NCBI RefSeq assembly: GCF_001426505.1
Contig: NZ_LMEV01000015.1
Span: 1-64,000, forward strand
Direction of reading: 5' to 3'
Length of the DNA: 64,000 nucleotides
Source of the DNA: Variovorax sp. Root473
Lineage (GTDB): Bacteria; Pseudomonadota; Gammaproteobacteria; Burkholderiales; Burkholderiaceae_C
Shown here: positions 42,791 to 52,188 of the stretch, piece by piece
Position numbering within the stretch: the stretch's first letter is position 1
Layout of the letters: every line of letters starts with the position of its first letter
Notes under the pieces: generated by a model
What the model was told of the DNA's origin: nothing
Seen by the model: the letters and a program-made list of their open reading frames with translations, nothing else
The model's database searches: none
Made by a program: the position numbers and the translations under genes

Positions 42791-44842
42791 ATGACCTCTG
42801 CGCACGACAACGACGACAACCTCTGGCTCGAAGACATCGACGGCGAAGCCACTCTGGACTGGGCTCGCCAGCAGAATGCACGCACCGTTCACACCTATGC
42901 GAGGTCGCCCGACTTCCAGGCGATCGAGCAGGGCCTGCTCGAAGTGCTCGATTCCGACGCGCGCATTCCGATGGTCAGCAAGATCGGCCCGCTCTACTAC
43001 AACTTCTGGCGCGACAAGGCGCACCCCAAGGGCCTATGGCGCCGGACCACGCGCGCCGAATACCGCACGGCCGAGCCCGACTGGGAGACGGTGCTCGACC
43101 TCGACGCGCTGGCCGCGCAGGACGGCGAGAACTGGGTTTGGCACGGCGCCGACTGCCTGGAGCCGGACTACCAACGCTGTCTCATCTCGCTGTCGCGCGG
43201 CGGCGCCGATGCCGACGTGGTACGCGAGTTCGACCTCGTGAACCTGCGCTTCGTCGAAGGCGGATTCGCGCTGCCCGAGGCCAAGAACCACGTCACCTGG
43301 AAAGACATCGATCACCTGTACGTGGGCACCGATTTCGGCCCCGGCTCCATGACCAGCTCGAGCTACCCGCGCCTGGTGAAGCAATGGCGGCGCGGCACGC
43401 CGCTGGCCGAAGCTGTCACCGTGTACGAGGGCGCGCACGAAGACATGTCGGTGAGCGCCTGGAGCGACCACACGCCCGGCTTCGAGCGCGACTTCGTCTC
43501 GCGCCAGATCGACTTCTACGACAGCGAGACCTGGCTGCGCGCACCCGACGGCACGCTCGCCAAGATCGACGTGCCCGACGACGCCAACACCGGCGTCACG
43601 CGCGAGTGGCTGCTGATCGAGCCGCGCGAAGACTGGACCGTGGCCGGCCACACCTACGTCGCCGGCTCGCTGCTGGCCGCACGCTTCGACGACTACATGG
43701 CCGGCGCGCGCGAACTCACGTTGCTGTTCGAGCCCGACGACACCACCGCGCTCGACGACTACTCATGGACGCGGCACCACCTCATCCTCAACGTGATGCA
43801 CGACGTGGTGAACCGGCTGGAGGTGCTCACGCCGCCGGCGGACGGCACCGCCGAGTGGGCCCGCGAAAGCCTGGGCGGCGCGCCCGCGCTCTCCTGCGTG
43901 GCGGCCGGCGGCATCGACGAGACCGAGAACGACGACTACTTCCTGACCGTGAGCGGCTTCCTGCAGCCGACCACGCTGTACATCGGCACCCTCGGCCAGG
44001 GCGAGCCGCAGCCGCTGAAGCACAGCCCGGGCTTCTTCGATGCGTCGCGCTTTCGCGTGAGCCAGCATTTCGCGACCTCGGCGGACGGCACGCGCGTGCC
44101 CTACTTCGAGATCGCCGCGAAAGACCTCGTGGCCGACGGCACCCACCCCACGCTGCAGTACGCCTACGGCGGCTTCGAGATCTCGCTGGAGCCGAGCTAC
44201 AGCGGCGGCATCGGCCGCGCCTGGCTCGAACGCGGCGGCGTGTACGTGGTGGCGAACATCCGCGGCGGCGGCGAGTACGGCCCGCGCTGGCACCAGGCCG
44301 CGCTGCAGGAGAACCGGCTGCGCACCTGCGAGGACTTCGCGGCCGTGTCGCAAGACCTCATCGCGCGCGGCATCACCTCGCCCGCGCACCTGGGCGCCAT
44401 GGGCGGCAGCAACGGCGGGCTGCTGATGGGCAACATGCTCACGCTGTACCCGCAGCTGTACGGCGCCATCGTGAGCGAGGTGGCGCTGCTCGACATGAAG
44501 CGCTACACGCAGCTGTCGGCCGGCGCGTCGTGGATCGCGGAGTACGGCGACCCGGAACAGCCCGACGAATGGGAATTCATCCGGACCTTCTCGCCCTACG
44601 AGAACGCGAAGGCCGGCACGCCCTACCCGCCGGCGCTTTTCACCACCTCCACACGCGACGACCGTGTGGGCCCCGTGCATGCGCGCAAGATGCACGCGAA
44701 GCTGCTTGCGCTGGGGCACGACAGCAGCTTCTACGAAAACATGGAAGGCGGCCACAGCGCCGCCGCGGACAACAAGGCGTCCGCCTTCATGGATGCGCTC
44801 GGCTACGCCTACCTCTGGCATCACATCGGGAGACCGGCATGA
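42791..44842 (+). CDS. S9A prolyl oligopeptidase family peptidase
   Basis: A 683-residue serine oligopeptidase. The N-terminal beta-propeller (from LWLEDIDGEATLDWARQQNART) is followed by an alpha/beta catalytic domain. The nucleophile Ser is in GAMGGSNGGLLMGNML, the Asp in TSTRDDRVGPVHARKM and the His in EGGHSAAADN, so the triad is intact. It cleaves short peptides; whether after Pro or after basic residues (oligopeptidase B type) cannot be decided by eye. ATG 42791 is the natural start, and the frame upstream is unrelated. Its stop overlaps the arginase start by four bases. Confidence 0.9.
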   Translation: MTSAHDNDDNLWLEDIDGEATLDWARQQNARTVHTYARSPDFQAIEQGLLEVLDSDARIPMVSKIGPLYYNFWRDKAHPKGLWRRTTRAEYRTAEPDWETVLDLDALAAQDGENWVWHGADCLEPDYQRCLISLSRGGADADVVREFDLVNLRFVEGGFALPEAKNHVTWKDIDHLYVGTDFGPGSMTSSSYPRLVKQWRRGTPLAEAVTVYEGAHEDMSVSAWSDHTPGFERDFVSRQIDFYDSETWLRAPDGTLAKIDVPDDANTGVTREWLLIEPREDWTVAGHTYVAGSLLAARFDDYMAGARELTLLFEPDDTTALDDYSWTRHHLILNVMHDVVNRLEVLTPPADGTAEWARESLGGAPALSCVAAGGIDETENDDYFLTVSGFLQPTTLYIGTLGQGEPQPLKHSPGFFDASRFRVSQHFATSADGTRVPYFEIAAKDLVADGTHPTLQYAYGGFEISLEPSYSGGIGRAWLERGGVYVVANIRGGGEYGPRWHQAALQENRLRTCEDFAAVSQDLIARGITSPAHLGAMGGSNGGLLMGNMLTLYPQLYGAIVSEVALLDMKRYTQLSAGASWIAEYGDPEQPDEWEFIRTFSPYENAKAGTPYPPALFTTSTRDDRVGPVHARKMHAKLLALGHDSSFYENMEGGHSAAADNKASAFMDALGYAYLWHHIGRPA

Positions 44843-45780
44843 ACAGCAGCAGCACCGCCGCCACCGTTACCGTCACCACCCTCGAACTGATCGGCGCGCC
44901 GACCGACATCGGCGCCAGCGTGCGCGGCGCGGGCATGGGGCCCGACGCGCTGCGCGTGGCGGGCGTGGCCGAGGCGCTGGCGGGCCAGGGCTTCGCGGTG
45001 CTCGACCGCGGCAACCTCGCGGGCCCGGCCACGCCGTGGGCACCGCCCGCCAACGGGCTGCGCCACCTCGCCGAGGTGATCGCGTGGAACCAATCGGTCT
45101 TTGCCGCCGTCGACACTGCGCTGGGCGCCGGCCATGTGCCGGTGATGCTCGGCGGCGACCACTGCCTGGCGATCGGCTCGATCAGCGCGGTGGCCTGGCA
45201 TGCGCGCCAGCGCGGCAAGAAGCTGCGCGTGCTGTGGCTCGATGCGCACGCCGACGTCAACACCGAGACCACGAGCCCCAGCGGCAACCTGCACGGCATG
45301 CCCGTGTCGTGCCTGCTGGGCCACGGCCCGGCAGATCTCACGGGCTGGAGCGGCGAGCCCGCGGCACTCGCGCCCGACGCCATCCGCTTCATCGGCATCC
45401 GCAGCGTGGACGACGACGAGAAGAAGGCGATCCGCACGCTCGGGCTGCACGTGTTCGACATGCGCCACATCGACGAGCACGGTATGCGCACCACCATGAC
45501 CGAGGCGCTTCAAGATGTGGACGAAGACACCCACCTGCACGTGAGCTTCGACCTCGATTGTCTCGACCCGGCCGACGCGCCCGGCGTGGGCACGGGCGTG
45601 CGCGGCGGACCGACCTACCGCGAGATGCAGCTGTGCATGGAAATGATTGCCGACACCGGCCGGCTCGGCTCGGTCGACGTGGTGGAACTCAACCCCGCGC
45701 TCGACGTGCGCAACCAGACGGCCGAAGTGGCGGTGGAGCTGATCGAGAGCCTGTTCGGCAAGTCGACGCTGGTACGGTGA
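44839..45780 (+). CDS. rocF: Arginase
   Basis: A 313-residue ureohydrolase converting arginine to ornithine and urea. The dinuclear manganese ligands are all present: GGDHCLAIGSI (His), WLDAHADVNT (Asp, His, Asp) and SFDLDCLDPADAPGVGTG (Asp, Asp). It starts in ATGA overlap with the peptidase stop, so the two products are translationally coupled, which hints at use of peptide-derived arginine. Length and motif order are those of true arginases rather than agmatinases; the latter cannot be strictly excluded. Confidence 0.92.
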   Translation: MNSSSTAATVTVTTLELIGAPTDIGASVRGAGMGPDALRVAGVAEALAGQGFAVLDRGNLAGPATPWAPPANGLRHLAEVIAWNQSVFAAVDTALGAGHVPVMLGGDHCLAIGSISAVAWHARQRGKKLRVLWLDAHADVNTETTSPSGNLHGMPVSCLLGHGPADLTGWSGEPAALAPDAIRFIGIRSVDDDEKKAIRTLGLHVFDMRHIDEHGMRTTMTEALQDVDEDTHLHVSFDLDCLDPADAPGVGTGVRGGPTYREMQLCMEMIADTGRLGSVDVVELNPALDVRNQTAEVAVELIESLFGKSTLVR

Positions 45781-45784
45781 GAAA

Positions 45785-46471
45785 TCAGCCGCGGTTCGGC
45801 GACGGCGGCACGGGGAAGGTGGTGGCAGCGGGGCGCGTGGATGGCTTCGCCGCGTCGTCGGCGGGCGCAGCATCGGCGGGCATGTCGGGGCCGCCGCCCT
45901 GCAGGAAGCGCTCGACCAGCGTGAAGAAGCGGTCGTAGAAACGTTCGTCGGTGAGCGTCTCGCTCGCCACCTTGACCATCGCCTCGTTGCTGCCACCGAA
46001 GGGCAGCGAGAGCGAACCGATGGCGCCCACGCCCAGGCTGGCCGAGTTGCTGCCCTTCTTGAGGCCGTAGCGGTCCTGCAATGCGGTCGCGAAGGCCACG
46101 GTGCTGCGTCCGGCCGAGGCGCTGCCCACGCCCATCTCGCGTGCGCAGACCACGCGGAACTCGACCTCGACGTGCGTCTCGGCCGCGGGCTGGAAGCTCT
46201 TGCGCGCGGTCACCAGGTCGGCATTGGCGGCCGTGACCATGTAGCCCTGGCTCAGCAGCGCGCGCCGCGCCGCCTCGCAGGTCTGCGCCTCGCTGGCGGC
46301 GTAGTTGCGCGTGTGGGTGGTGGTGGAATCGAAGTCTTCGGGCTCGTAGGCCTGGCGCGCGCCGAGGCCGCCACAGCCGGCCAGCACGAGCACCGACAGC
46401 AGGCTCGGGAACAGAAACGCCGGCACACGGGCCGGCGAAAAGAAGAAAGCAGCAGAAGAGGTGGGGGGCAT
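45785..46471 (-). CDS. DUF2242 lipoprotein
   Basis: A 228-residue lipoprotein (lipobox VLAGC at about residue 33) of DUF2242, found in beta-proteobacteria and of unknown function. The mature part starts GARQAYEPEDFDSTTTHTRNYAAS, with a conserved CEAARRALLSQGYMV helix and strand, then a segment rich in Ser/Gly (KKGSNSASLGVGAIGSLSLPFG) and DERFYDRFFTLVERFL. The last 40 residues are Pro/Ala-rich. ATG 46471 gives the signal peptide. It ends four bases after the convergent arginase stop. Confidence 0.82.
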   Translation of the reverse strand: MPPTSSAAFFFSPARVPAFLFPSLLSVLVLAGCGGLGARQAYEPEDFDSTTTHTRNYAASEAQTCEAARRALLSQGYMVTAANADLVTARKSFQPAAETHVEVEFRVVCAREMGVGSASAGRSTVAFATALQDRYGLKKGSNSASLGVGAIGSLSLPFGGSNEAMVKVASETLTDERFYDRFFTLVERFLQGGGPDMPADAAPADDAAKPSTRPAATTFPVPPSPNRG

Positions 46472-46524
46472 GGCAGGGCGGGAAGGACACCGGATGCTAA
46501 CCAACCGGCGGCCTCGCTTCGAGC

Positions 46525-46541
46525 CCCCCGCAGGCCGGGGG
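46525..46541. other. GC hairpin between glutamate dehydrogenase and DUF2242 genes
   Basis: CCCCCG (46525-46530) pairs perfectly with CGGGGG (46536-46541) around a five-base loop, 34 bases past the dehydrogenase stop. It lacks a T tract, so it may stabilise the transcript end or act with Rho, but it is not a classical terminator. Confidence 0.4.
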
Positions 46542-46575
46542 TTCCCGAAGGGCCCTGAAAGCCCCGGAGATCGCG

Positions 46576-47850
46576 TCAGGGATAGAGGCCGCGTTCCTGG
46601 CGCGCCATCAGGATGCGCTCGCAGGCCACCGCATACGTGGCCGTGCGCAGCGAGATCTTGTGCTTGTCGGCCGTGTCCCAGATCTGGTTGAGCGCGTTCA
46701 TCATGATGCGGTCCAGGCGCACGTTGATCTCGTCCTCGTCCCAGAAGAAGGACGAGAAGTCCTGCACCCATTCGAAGTACGAGACCGTCACGCCGCCGGC
46801 GTTGCAGATCACGTCGGGCACGACCAGCACGCCGCGCTCGGCCAGGATGTCGTCGGCCTCGGGCACCGTCGGGCCGTTGGCGCCTTCGAGCACCAGCTTG
46901 GCGGTGGTCTTCTTGGCGCGTTCGGCCGTGAGCTGGCCTTCGAGGGCGGCCGGGATCAGGATGTCGCAGGCCACGTCCCAGAAGTCTTCGTTCGGCACGA
47001 TGTCGCCGCCGGCCTTGAAGCCGACCACGCCGTCGGTGCGCGAGATGGGCACGAGCTTGGCCAGGTCGAGGCCGTTGGTGTTCACGATGGTGCCGGTGTG
47101 GTCCTGCACCGCGACGATCTTGGCGCCCGCTTCGGCGAAGAGTTCGGCCGCGACCGAGCCCACGTTGCCGAAGCCCTGCACCGCGATGCGCGCGCCGCGC
47201 AGGTCCAGGCCCAGGCGGCGGGCCGCTTCACGGCCGGTGACGAACACGCCGCGGCCGGTGGCCTTCACGCGGCCCAGCGAACCGCCCAGGTGCAGCGGCT
47301 TGCCGGTGACCACGCCGGTGGCGGTGCCGCCGACGTTCATCGAGTAGGTGTCCATCATCCACGCCATGATCTGCGCGTTGGTGTTGACGTCGGGCGCGGG
47401 GATGTCGGTGTGCGGGCCGATGATGATGCCGATCTCGCTGGTGTAGCGACGCGTGACCTTCTCCAGCTCCTGCAGCGACAGCTTCTTGGGGTCGACGCGG
47501 ATGCCGCCCTTGGCACCGCCGTAGGGCAGGTTGACCGCGGCGGTCTTGATGGTCATCCAGGCCGACAGCGCCATCACTTCCTCGAGCGTGACGTCGGGGT
47601 GGAAGCGCACGCCGCCCTTGCCCGGGCCGCGGCTCATGTTGTGCTGCACGCGGTAGCCCTCGAAGTGGGCGATGGTGCCGTCGTCCATCTCGATCGGCAC
47701 GTCGACGATCAGCGCGCGCTTGGGGCGCTTGAGGGTTTCGACCCAGCGCGCCAGCGGGCCGAGGTACGGCACGACGCGATCAACCTGCGACAGGTAGGTG
47801 CCCCAGGGGCTGTTGGCCGTCGGATTGACGAAGGAGAGTTTCTCGCTCAT
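46576..47850 (-). CDS. gdhA: Glu/Leu/Phe/Val dehydrogenase (glutamate dehydrogenase)
   Basis: A 424-residue oxidative deaminase or reductive aminase linking 2-oxoglutarate and glutamate. The substrate site is [28 protein letters not shown], with PYGGAKGGI holding the catalytic Lys region, DIPAPDVNT following, and the Rossmann motif [11 protein letters not shown]. Hexameric family II type by length. ATG 47850 is preceded by AAGGGA; the open frame continues 75 residues upstream without conservation. It is divergent from the small exported protein gene at 48095 with 244 bases between. Confidence 0.93.
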   Translation of the reverse strand: MSEKLSFVNPTANSPWGTYLSQVDRVVPYLGPLARWVETLKRPKRALIVDVPIEMDDGTIAHFEGYRVQHNMSRGPGKGGVRFHPDVTLEEVMALSAWMTIKTAAVNLPYGGAKGGIRVDPKKLSLQELEKVTRRYTSEIGIIIGPHTDIPAPDVNTNAQIMAWMMDTYSMNVGGTATGVVTGKPLHLGGSLGRVKATGRGVFVTGREAARRLGLDLRGARIAVQGFGNVGSVAAELFAEAGAKIVAVQDHTGTIVNTNGLDLAKLVPISRTDGVVGFKAGGDIVPNEDFWDVACDILIPAALEGQLTAERAKKTTAKLVLEGANGPTVPEADDILAERGVLVVPDVICNAGGVTVSYFEWVQDFSSFFWDEDEINVRLDRIMMNALNQIWDTADKHKISLRTATYAVACERILMARQERGLYP

Positions 47851-48094
47851 GGAAGATCCCTTGGTTGGAATGGATGGGCGCAACGATATGCCGACTGCGG
47901 GCGGTGCGCCATGGCTTATGCATGCCGCGATGGCGGTTATGCAAGAGAAGTTGGAAGGCGCCTTTCGGTCCCTCGAGGCGCGGCCCGACGCAGGTCGATA
48001 CGCACATGACAAAACCGTCATCCAACCGTTATCGCTCGCGTGGATGCGCTTCATACAGTCGTTCTCACCAACCACCCTCTAGGAGCTAACGCAC

Positions 48095-48550
48095 ATGACG
48101 CTGTCTTCCACCACCCGCCTGCTGAACACCGCCGCCGTCGCCGCCCTGCTCGGCCTTGCAGCCGCACCGAGCTTTGCCGGCAACTACGCCGAAGGCGATC
48201 CGCGTCCCGCGCCGTTCGCGTCGTCGACGACGCGCGCTGCCGTGACGGCCGACGCCCAGCAGTGGCTGAAGACCGCGCCCACCCAGGGCTACAACGAGAC
48301 TATGGGCCAGGCACCGGTCGTGGTCTCGGCCAACAGCCGCGCCGCCGTGGCGGCCGACACGCAACTGTGGATTCGCTCGGGTCTCGCCGCCCAGCAGTCG
48401 GGCGAAGCTGGCGCCGACATGTCGCGCCCCGGCTACCGCGAAGCCCAGGCCGCCTACACCAGGCTGCGCGAAGGCCCGGCCTACGGCGCGCTGGTCGATC
48501 AGCTCTCGGGCCGCCAGGCCGCCGCGCCCGGCACGACCACGGTGCGCTGA
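48095..48550 (+). CDS. Small exported protein with an internal duplication
   Basis: A 151-residue protein with signal peptide (ending SFAGN, about residue 29). Two copies of a 16-residue unit are visible: TRAAVTADAQQWLKTA (46-61) and SRAAVAADTQLWIRSG (81-96), then SRPGYREAQAAYTRLREG. The S/TRAxVxAD pattern recalls DUF4148-like periplasmic proteins of Burkholderiales, but I am not sure of the family. AGGAG seven bases upstream supports ATG 48095. Function unknown. The 144 bases to the next gene hold no further gene. Confidence 0.72.
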   Translation: MTLSSTTRLLNTAAVAALLGLAAAPSFAGNYAEGDPRPAPFASSTTRAAVTADAQQWLKTAPTQGYNETMGQAPVVVSANSRAAVAADTQLWIRSGLAAQQSGEAGADMSRPGYREAQAAYTRLREGPAYGALVDQLSGRQAAAPGTTTVR

Positions 48551-48694
48551 ACGTCGGTGCATCCACGGTTTTCGGTAGTTTTGATCACCTAAAAAGGGTA
48601 GTCCAACGGTATTCCTTGGTTCTATCTCCTACGGCCTGAACAAATAGGCCGAATTTCTCGCAGTCGATCGATGCGGGCGCCGGATAATTCTCGA

Positions 48695-49162
48695 ATGCTT
48701 GATCTGGACCGCATCGATCTGCGCCTGCTGAAGATCCTTCAGGAAGACGGGCGCATCACCAATCTCAAGCTGGCGGAGGCCGTGGCGCTCTCCCCCACGG
48801 CGGTGCTGGCGCGCGTGCAGCGCCTCACGCGCGACGGCTTCATCCTGGGTTACGAGGCCCGGCTCGACCCCTACAAGCTGGAGCGCGGCTTCACCGTCTT
48901 CGTCGAGGTGCTGCTCGACCGCACCACCGCCAACGTCTTCGACCAATTCAAGGCCGCCGTACAGGTGCGCGACGAGATCATGGAATGCCACATGGTCGCC
49001 GGCGGCTTCGACTACCTCCTCAAGACCCGCATGGCCGACATGGCCGCCTACCGGGAATTCGCCGGCACGGTGCTGTGGCAGCTGCCGGGCGTGCGCGAGA
49101 CGCGCACCTACGCCGTCATGGAAGAGGTGAAGAGCAGCGCGCGCTTGCCGCTGGGGGTCTGA
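48695..49162 (+). CDS. Lrp/AsnC family transcriptional regulator
   Basis: A 155-residue regulator. The N-terminal helix-turn-helix (LDRIDLRLLKILQEDGRITNLKLAEAVALSPTAVLARVQRL, read across residues 2-45) is followed by the RAM effector domain (FTVFVEVLLDRTT, VRDEIMECHMVAGGFDYLLKTRM, LPGVRETRTYAVMEEVK). It resembles Lrp and Bkd-type regulators that sense amino acids. ATG 48695 (MLDLDRIDL) is the family start. Target genes are unknown; no amino acid transport gene is adjacent. Confidence 0.9.
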   Translation: MLDLDRIDLRLLKILQEDGRITNLKLAEAVALSPTAVLARVQRLTRDGFILGYEARLDPYKLERGFTVFVEVLLDRTTANVFDQFKAAVQVRDEIMECHMVAGGFDYLLKTRMADMAAYREFAGTVLWQLPGVRETRTYAVMEEVKSSARLPLGV

Positions 49163-49168
49163 CCGGCT

Positions 49169-49870
49169 TCAGGCGGACTTGCGCACCCTGCCACCGAAGA
49201 TCGCCGTGCCGATGCGCACCATCGTGCTGCCGGCACTGACCGCCGCTTCGAGGTCGCCGCTCATGCCCAGCGACAGCGTGTCCAGCGCAATGCCCGCCGC
49301 GCGGATCGATTCGAATACCGCATGCGCGCGCAGGCACAGTTCGCGTTGTGCCGCGAAATCGGGCGCCGGTTCGGGGATTGCCATGAGTCCGCGCAGCTGC
49401 AGCTGTGGCAAGGCCGCCACAGCGCGCGCGAGGGCCAGGGCCTCTTCCGGTGGCACGCCGGACTTGTTCGCGCCGCCATCCACGTTGACCTGCAGGCACA
49501 CCTGCAGCGGTGGCAGATGGGTTGGTCGCTGGGCCGACAGGCGCTCAGCGATCTTCAGGCGCTCGATGCTGTGGACCCAGTCGAACTGCTCGGCCACGGG
49601 CCGCGTCTTGTTGCTCTGCAGAGGGCCGATGCAGTGCCATTCGAGCCCCGCGCGCAGGTCGGCCAGCGCGGCGATCTTGTCCAGCCCCTCCTGCACGTAG
49701 TTCTCGCCGAACGCCGCCTGGCCCGCCGCGTGCGCCTCGCGCACGGCCTGCGGCCCGAAGGTCTTGGACACCGCCAGCAGGCGCACCGCCGACGGGTCGC
49801 GCCCGGCGTCTGCACAGGCCTGGTCGATTCGGGCCCTTACTTGCTGGAGGTCGTCGCCAATCATCGTCAT
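49169..49870 (-). CDS. YggS family PLP-homeostasis protein
   Basis: A 233-residue PLP-binding protein (COG0325), involved in pyridoxal phosphate balance rather than catalysis. The PLP lysine is Lys36 in LLAVSKTFGPQAV. GENYVQEGLDKIAAL, GLEWHCIGPLQSNKTRPVA, VNVDGGANKSGVPPEE, LSLGMSGDLEAAVSAGSTMVRIGTAIFG are all present. Start ATG 49870 or 49864, both in frame with little difference. It is divergent from pilT with about 50 bases between, an arrangement common in proteobacteria. Confidence 0.93.
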   Translation of the reverse strand: MTMIGDDLQQVRARIDQACADAGRDPSAVRLLAVSKTFGPQAVREAHAAGQAAFGENYVQEGLDKIAALADLRAGLEWHCIGPLQSNKTRPVAEQFDWVHSIERLKIAERLSAQRPTHLPPLQVCLQVNVDGGANKSGVPPEEALALARAVAALPQLQLRGLMAIPEPAPDFAAQRELCLRAHAVFESIRAAGIALDTLSLGMSGDLEAAVSAGSTMVRIGTAIFGGRVRKSA

Positions 49871-49921
49871 AATCTTCCGAATTCGTATCAAAACGTCACC
49901 AAAGCCTGCCTGAGGAGCCCC

Positions 49922-50965
49922 GTGGACATCACCCAACTGCTGGCGTTCAGCGTCAAGAACAAAGCCTCCGACCTGCACCTGTCGGCCGGCCTGCCGCCGA
50001 TGATCCGCGTGAACGGCGACGTGCGCCGCATCAACGTCGATGCGCTGGACCACAAGGCGGTGCACGCCATGGTGTACGACATCATGAGCGACACGCACCG
50101 CAAGCACTACGAAGAGTTCCTGGAGGTCGACTTCTCGTTCGAGATCGACGGCCTCGCGCGCTTTCGCGTGAACGCCTTCAACCAGGCACGCGGCGCGGCG
50201 GCGGTGTTCCGGACCATTCCTTCGAAGATCCTCACGCTCGAGCAGCTCAACGCCCCGAAGATTTTCGGCGAACTCGCACTCAAGCCGCGCGGGCTGGTGC
50301 TGGTGACGGGCCCCACGGGCTCGGGCAAGTCGACCACGCTGGCGGCGATGGTCAACTACCTCAACGAGAACGAGTACGGCCACATCCTCACGGTGGAAGA
50401 CCCGATCGAGTTCGTGCACGAGTCGAAGAAGTGTCTGATCAACCAGCGCGAGGTAGGGCCGATGACGCTGTCGTTCTCGAACGCCTTGCGCTCCGCGCTG
50501 CGCGAAGACCCGGACGCCATTCTGGTGGGCGAGCTGCGCGACCTCGAAACCATCCGCCTCGCGATGACAGCAGCCGAAACGGGCCACCTGGTGTTCGGCA
50601 CGCTGCACACCTCGTCGGCCGCCAAGACCATCGACCGGATCATCGACGTGTTCCCGGGCGAGGAAAAGGAAATGATCCGCGCGATGCTGTCGGAATCGCT
50701 GCAGGCGGTGATCTCGCAGACGCTGTGCAAGACCAAGGACGGCCAGGGCCGCGTGGCGGCGCACGAGATCATGCTGGGCACGCCGGCCATCCGCAACCTG
50801 ATCCGCGAAGCCAAGGTGGCGCAGATGTACTCCACCATCCAGACCGGCCAGGGCTCGGGCATGCAGACGCTCGACCAGAACCTGACGGAACTGGTGCGCC
50901 GCAACACGATCTCTGCCGCCGAAGCGCGCGGCAAGGCCAAGATCCCAGAAAACTTCCCCGGCTGA
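49922..50965 (+). CDS. pilT: Type IV pilus retraction ATPase PilT
   Basis: A 347-residue hexameric motor that retracts type IV pili. It has the PilT start (DITQLLAFSVKNKASDLHLSAGLPP), Walker A GPTGSGKSTT, the Asp box TVEDPIEFVH, Walker B ALREDPDAILVGELRD, the His box GHLVFGTLHTSS and the PilT hallmark AIRNLIREAKVAQ. GTG 49922 follows a GAGG ribosome site and is the only start that gives the normal length. pilU follows 25 bases later. Twitching motility should be possible if pilin genes are present elsewhere. Confidence 0.96.
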   Translation: MDITQLLAFSVKNKASDLHLSAGLPPMIRVNGDVRRINVDALDHKAVHAMVYDIMSDTHRKHYEEFLEVDFSFEIDGLARFRVNAFNQARGAAAVFRTIPSKILTLEQLNAPKIFGELALKPRGLVLVTGPTGSGKSTTLAAMVNYLNENEYGHILTVEDPIEFVHESKKCLINQREVGPMTLSFSNALRSALREDPDAILVGELRDLETIRLAMTAAETGHLVFGTLHTSSAAKTIDRIIDVFPGEEKEMIRAMLSESLQAVISQTLCKTKDGQGRVAAHEIMLGTPAIRNLIREAKVAQMYSTIQTGQGSGMQTLDQNLTELVRRNTISAAEARGKAKIPENFPG

Positions 50966-50990
50966 TCACAGCCCGCACAGGACCGACATC

Positions 50991-52127
50991 ATGGAACGCG
51001 ATCAAGCCAGCCAGTTCATCAACGACCTGCTCAAGCTCATGGTGAGCCGCAACGGCAGCGACCTGTTCATCACCGCCGACTTCCCGCCGGCCATCAAGGT
51101 CGACGGCAAGGTCACCAAGGTGTCGCAGCAGGCGCTGGGCGCGCAGCACACGCTGGCGCTCACGCGCTCGATCATGAACGACCGCCAGACGGCCGAGTTC
51201 GAGCGCACGAAAGAGTGCAACTTCGCGATCTCGCCGACGGGCATCGGGCGCTTTCGCGTCAACGCGTTCGTGCAGCAGGGCAAGGTCGGCATGGTGCTGC
51301 GGACCATTCCCGCCAAGCTGCCGACCATCGATGGCCTGGGCATGCCGCAGGTGCTCAAGGACGTGTCGATGACCAAGCGCGGCCTGTGCATCCTGGTGGG
51401 CGCCACGGGCTCCGGCAAGTCGACCACGCTGGCCGCGATGATCGACTGGCGCAACGAAAACTCGTACGGCCACATCGTCACGGTGGAAGACCCGGTCGAG
51501 TTCGTGCACCCGCACAAGAACTGCGTGGTGACGCAGCGCGAAGTGGGCATCGACACCGACAGCTGGGAAGCGGCGCTGAAGAACACGCTGCGCCAGGCGC
51601 CCGACGTGATCCTGATGGGTGAAATCCGCGACCGCGAGACCATGGAGCATGCCGTGGCCTTCGCCGAAACCGGCCACCTGTGCATGGCCACGCTGCACGC
51701 CAACAGCGCCAACCAGGCGCTGGACCGCATCATCAACTTCTTCCCCGAAGAGCGCCGCGCGCAGTTGCTGATGGACCTGTCGCTGAACCTGCGTTCGCTG
51801 GTGTCGCAGCGGCTGGTGCCCACCGAAGACGGCCAAGGCCGCGTGGCCGCCGTCGAAATCCTGCTGAACACCCCGCTGATCTCCGACCTGATCTTCAAGG
51901 GCGAAGTGGGCGAGATCAAGGAGGTCATGAAGAAGAGCCGCAACCTGGGCATGCAGACCTTCGACCAGGCGCTGTTCGACCTGTTCGAAGGCAACGCCAT
52001 CAACTTCGAAGAAGCGATCCGCAACGCCGACTCGGCCAACGACCTGCGCCTGCAGATCAAGCTCAACAGCCAGCGCGCGCGCAGCACCGACCTGGCGGCC
52101 GGCACCGAGCACTTCGCGATCGTCTGA
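50991..52127 (+). CDS. pilU: Type IV pilus accessory retraction ATPase PilU
   Basis: A 378-residue PilT paralogue that acts with PilT in forceful retraction. It has Walker A GATGSGKSTT, TVEDPVEFVH, LRQAPDVILMGEIRDRETM and GHLCMATLHANSANQALDRIINFFPEERR, all typical for PilU. The N-terminus (DLLKLMVSRNGSDLFITADFPPAIK) and the longer C-terminus separate it from PilT. It forms an operon with pilT. Confidence 0.95.
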   Translation: MERDQASQFINDLLKLMVSRNGSDLFITADFPPAIKVDGKVTKVSQQALGAQHTLALTRSIMNDRQTAEFERTKECNFAISPTGIGRFRVNAFVQQGKVGMVLRTIPAKLPTIDGLGMPQVLKDVSMTKRGLCILVGATGSGKSTTLAAMIDWRNENSYGHIVTVEDPVEFVHPHKNCVVTQREVGIDTDSWEAALKNTLRQAPDVILMGEIRDRETMEHAVAFAETGHLCMATLHANSANQALDRIINFFPEERRAQLLMDLSLNLRSLVSQRLVPTEDGQGRVAAVEILLNTPLISDLIFKGEVGEIKEVMKKSRNLGMQTFDQALFDLFEGNAINFEEAIRNADSANDLRLQIKLNSQRARSTDLAAGTEHFAIV

Positions 52128-52188
52128 GGCCGCCTGCCGGGGTGTCCGGACGTGCCGGCTTTCTTTCTTTGGCTTTAAGCTGTCGGCC

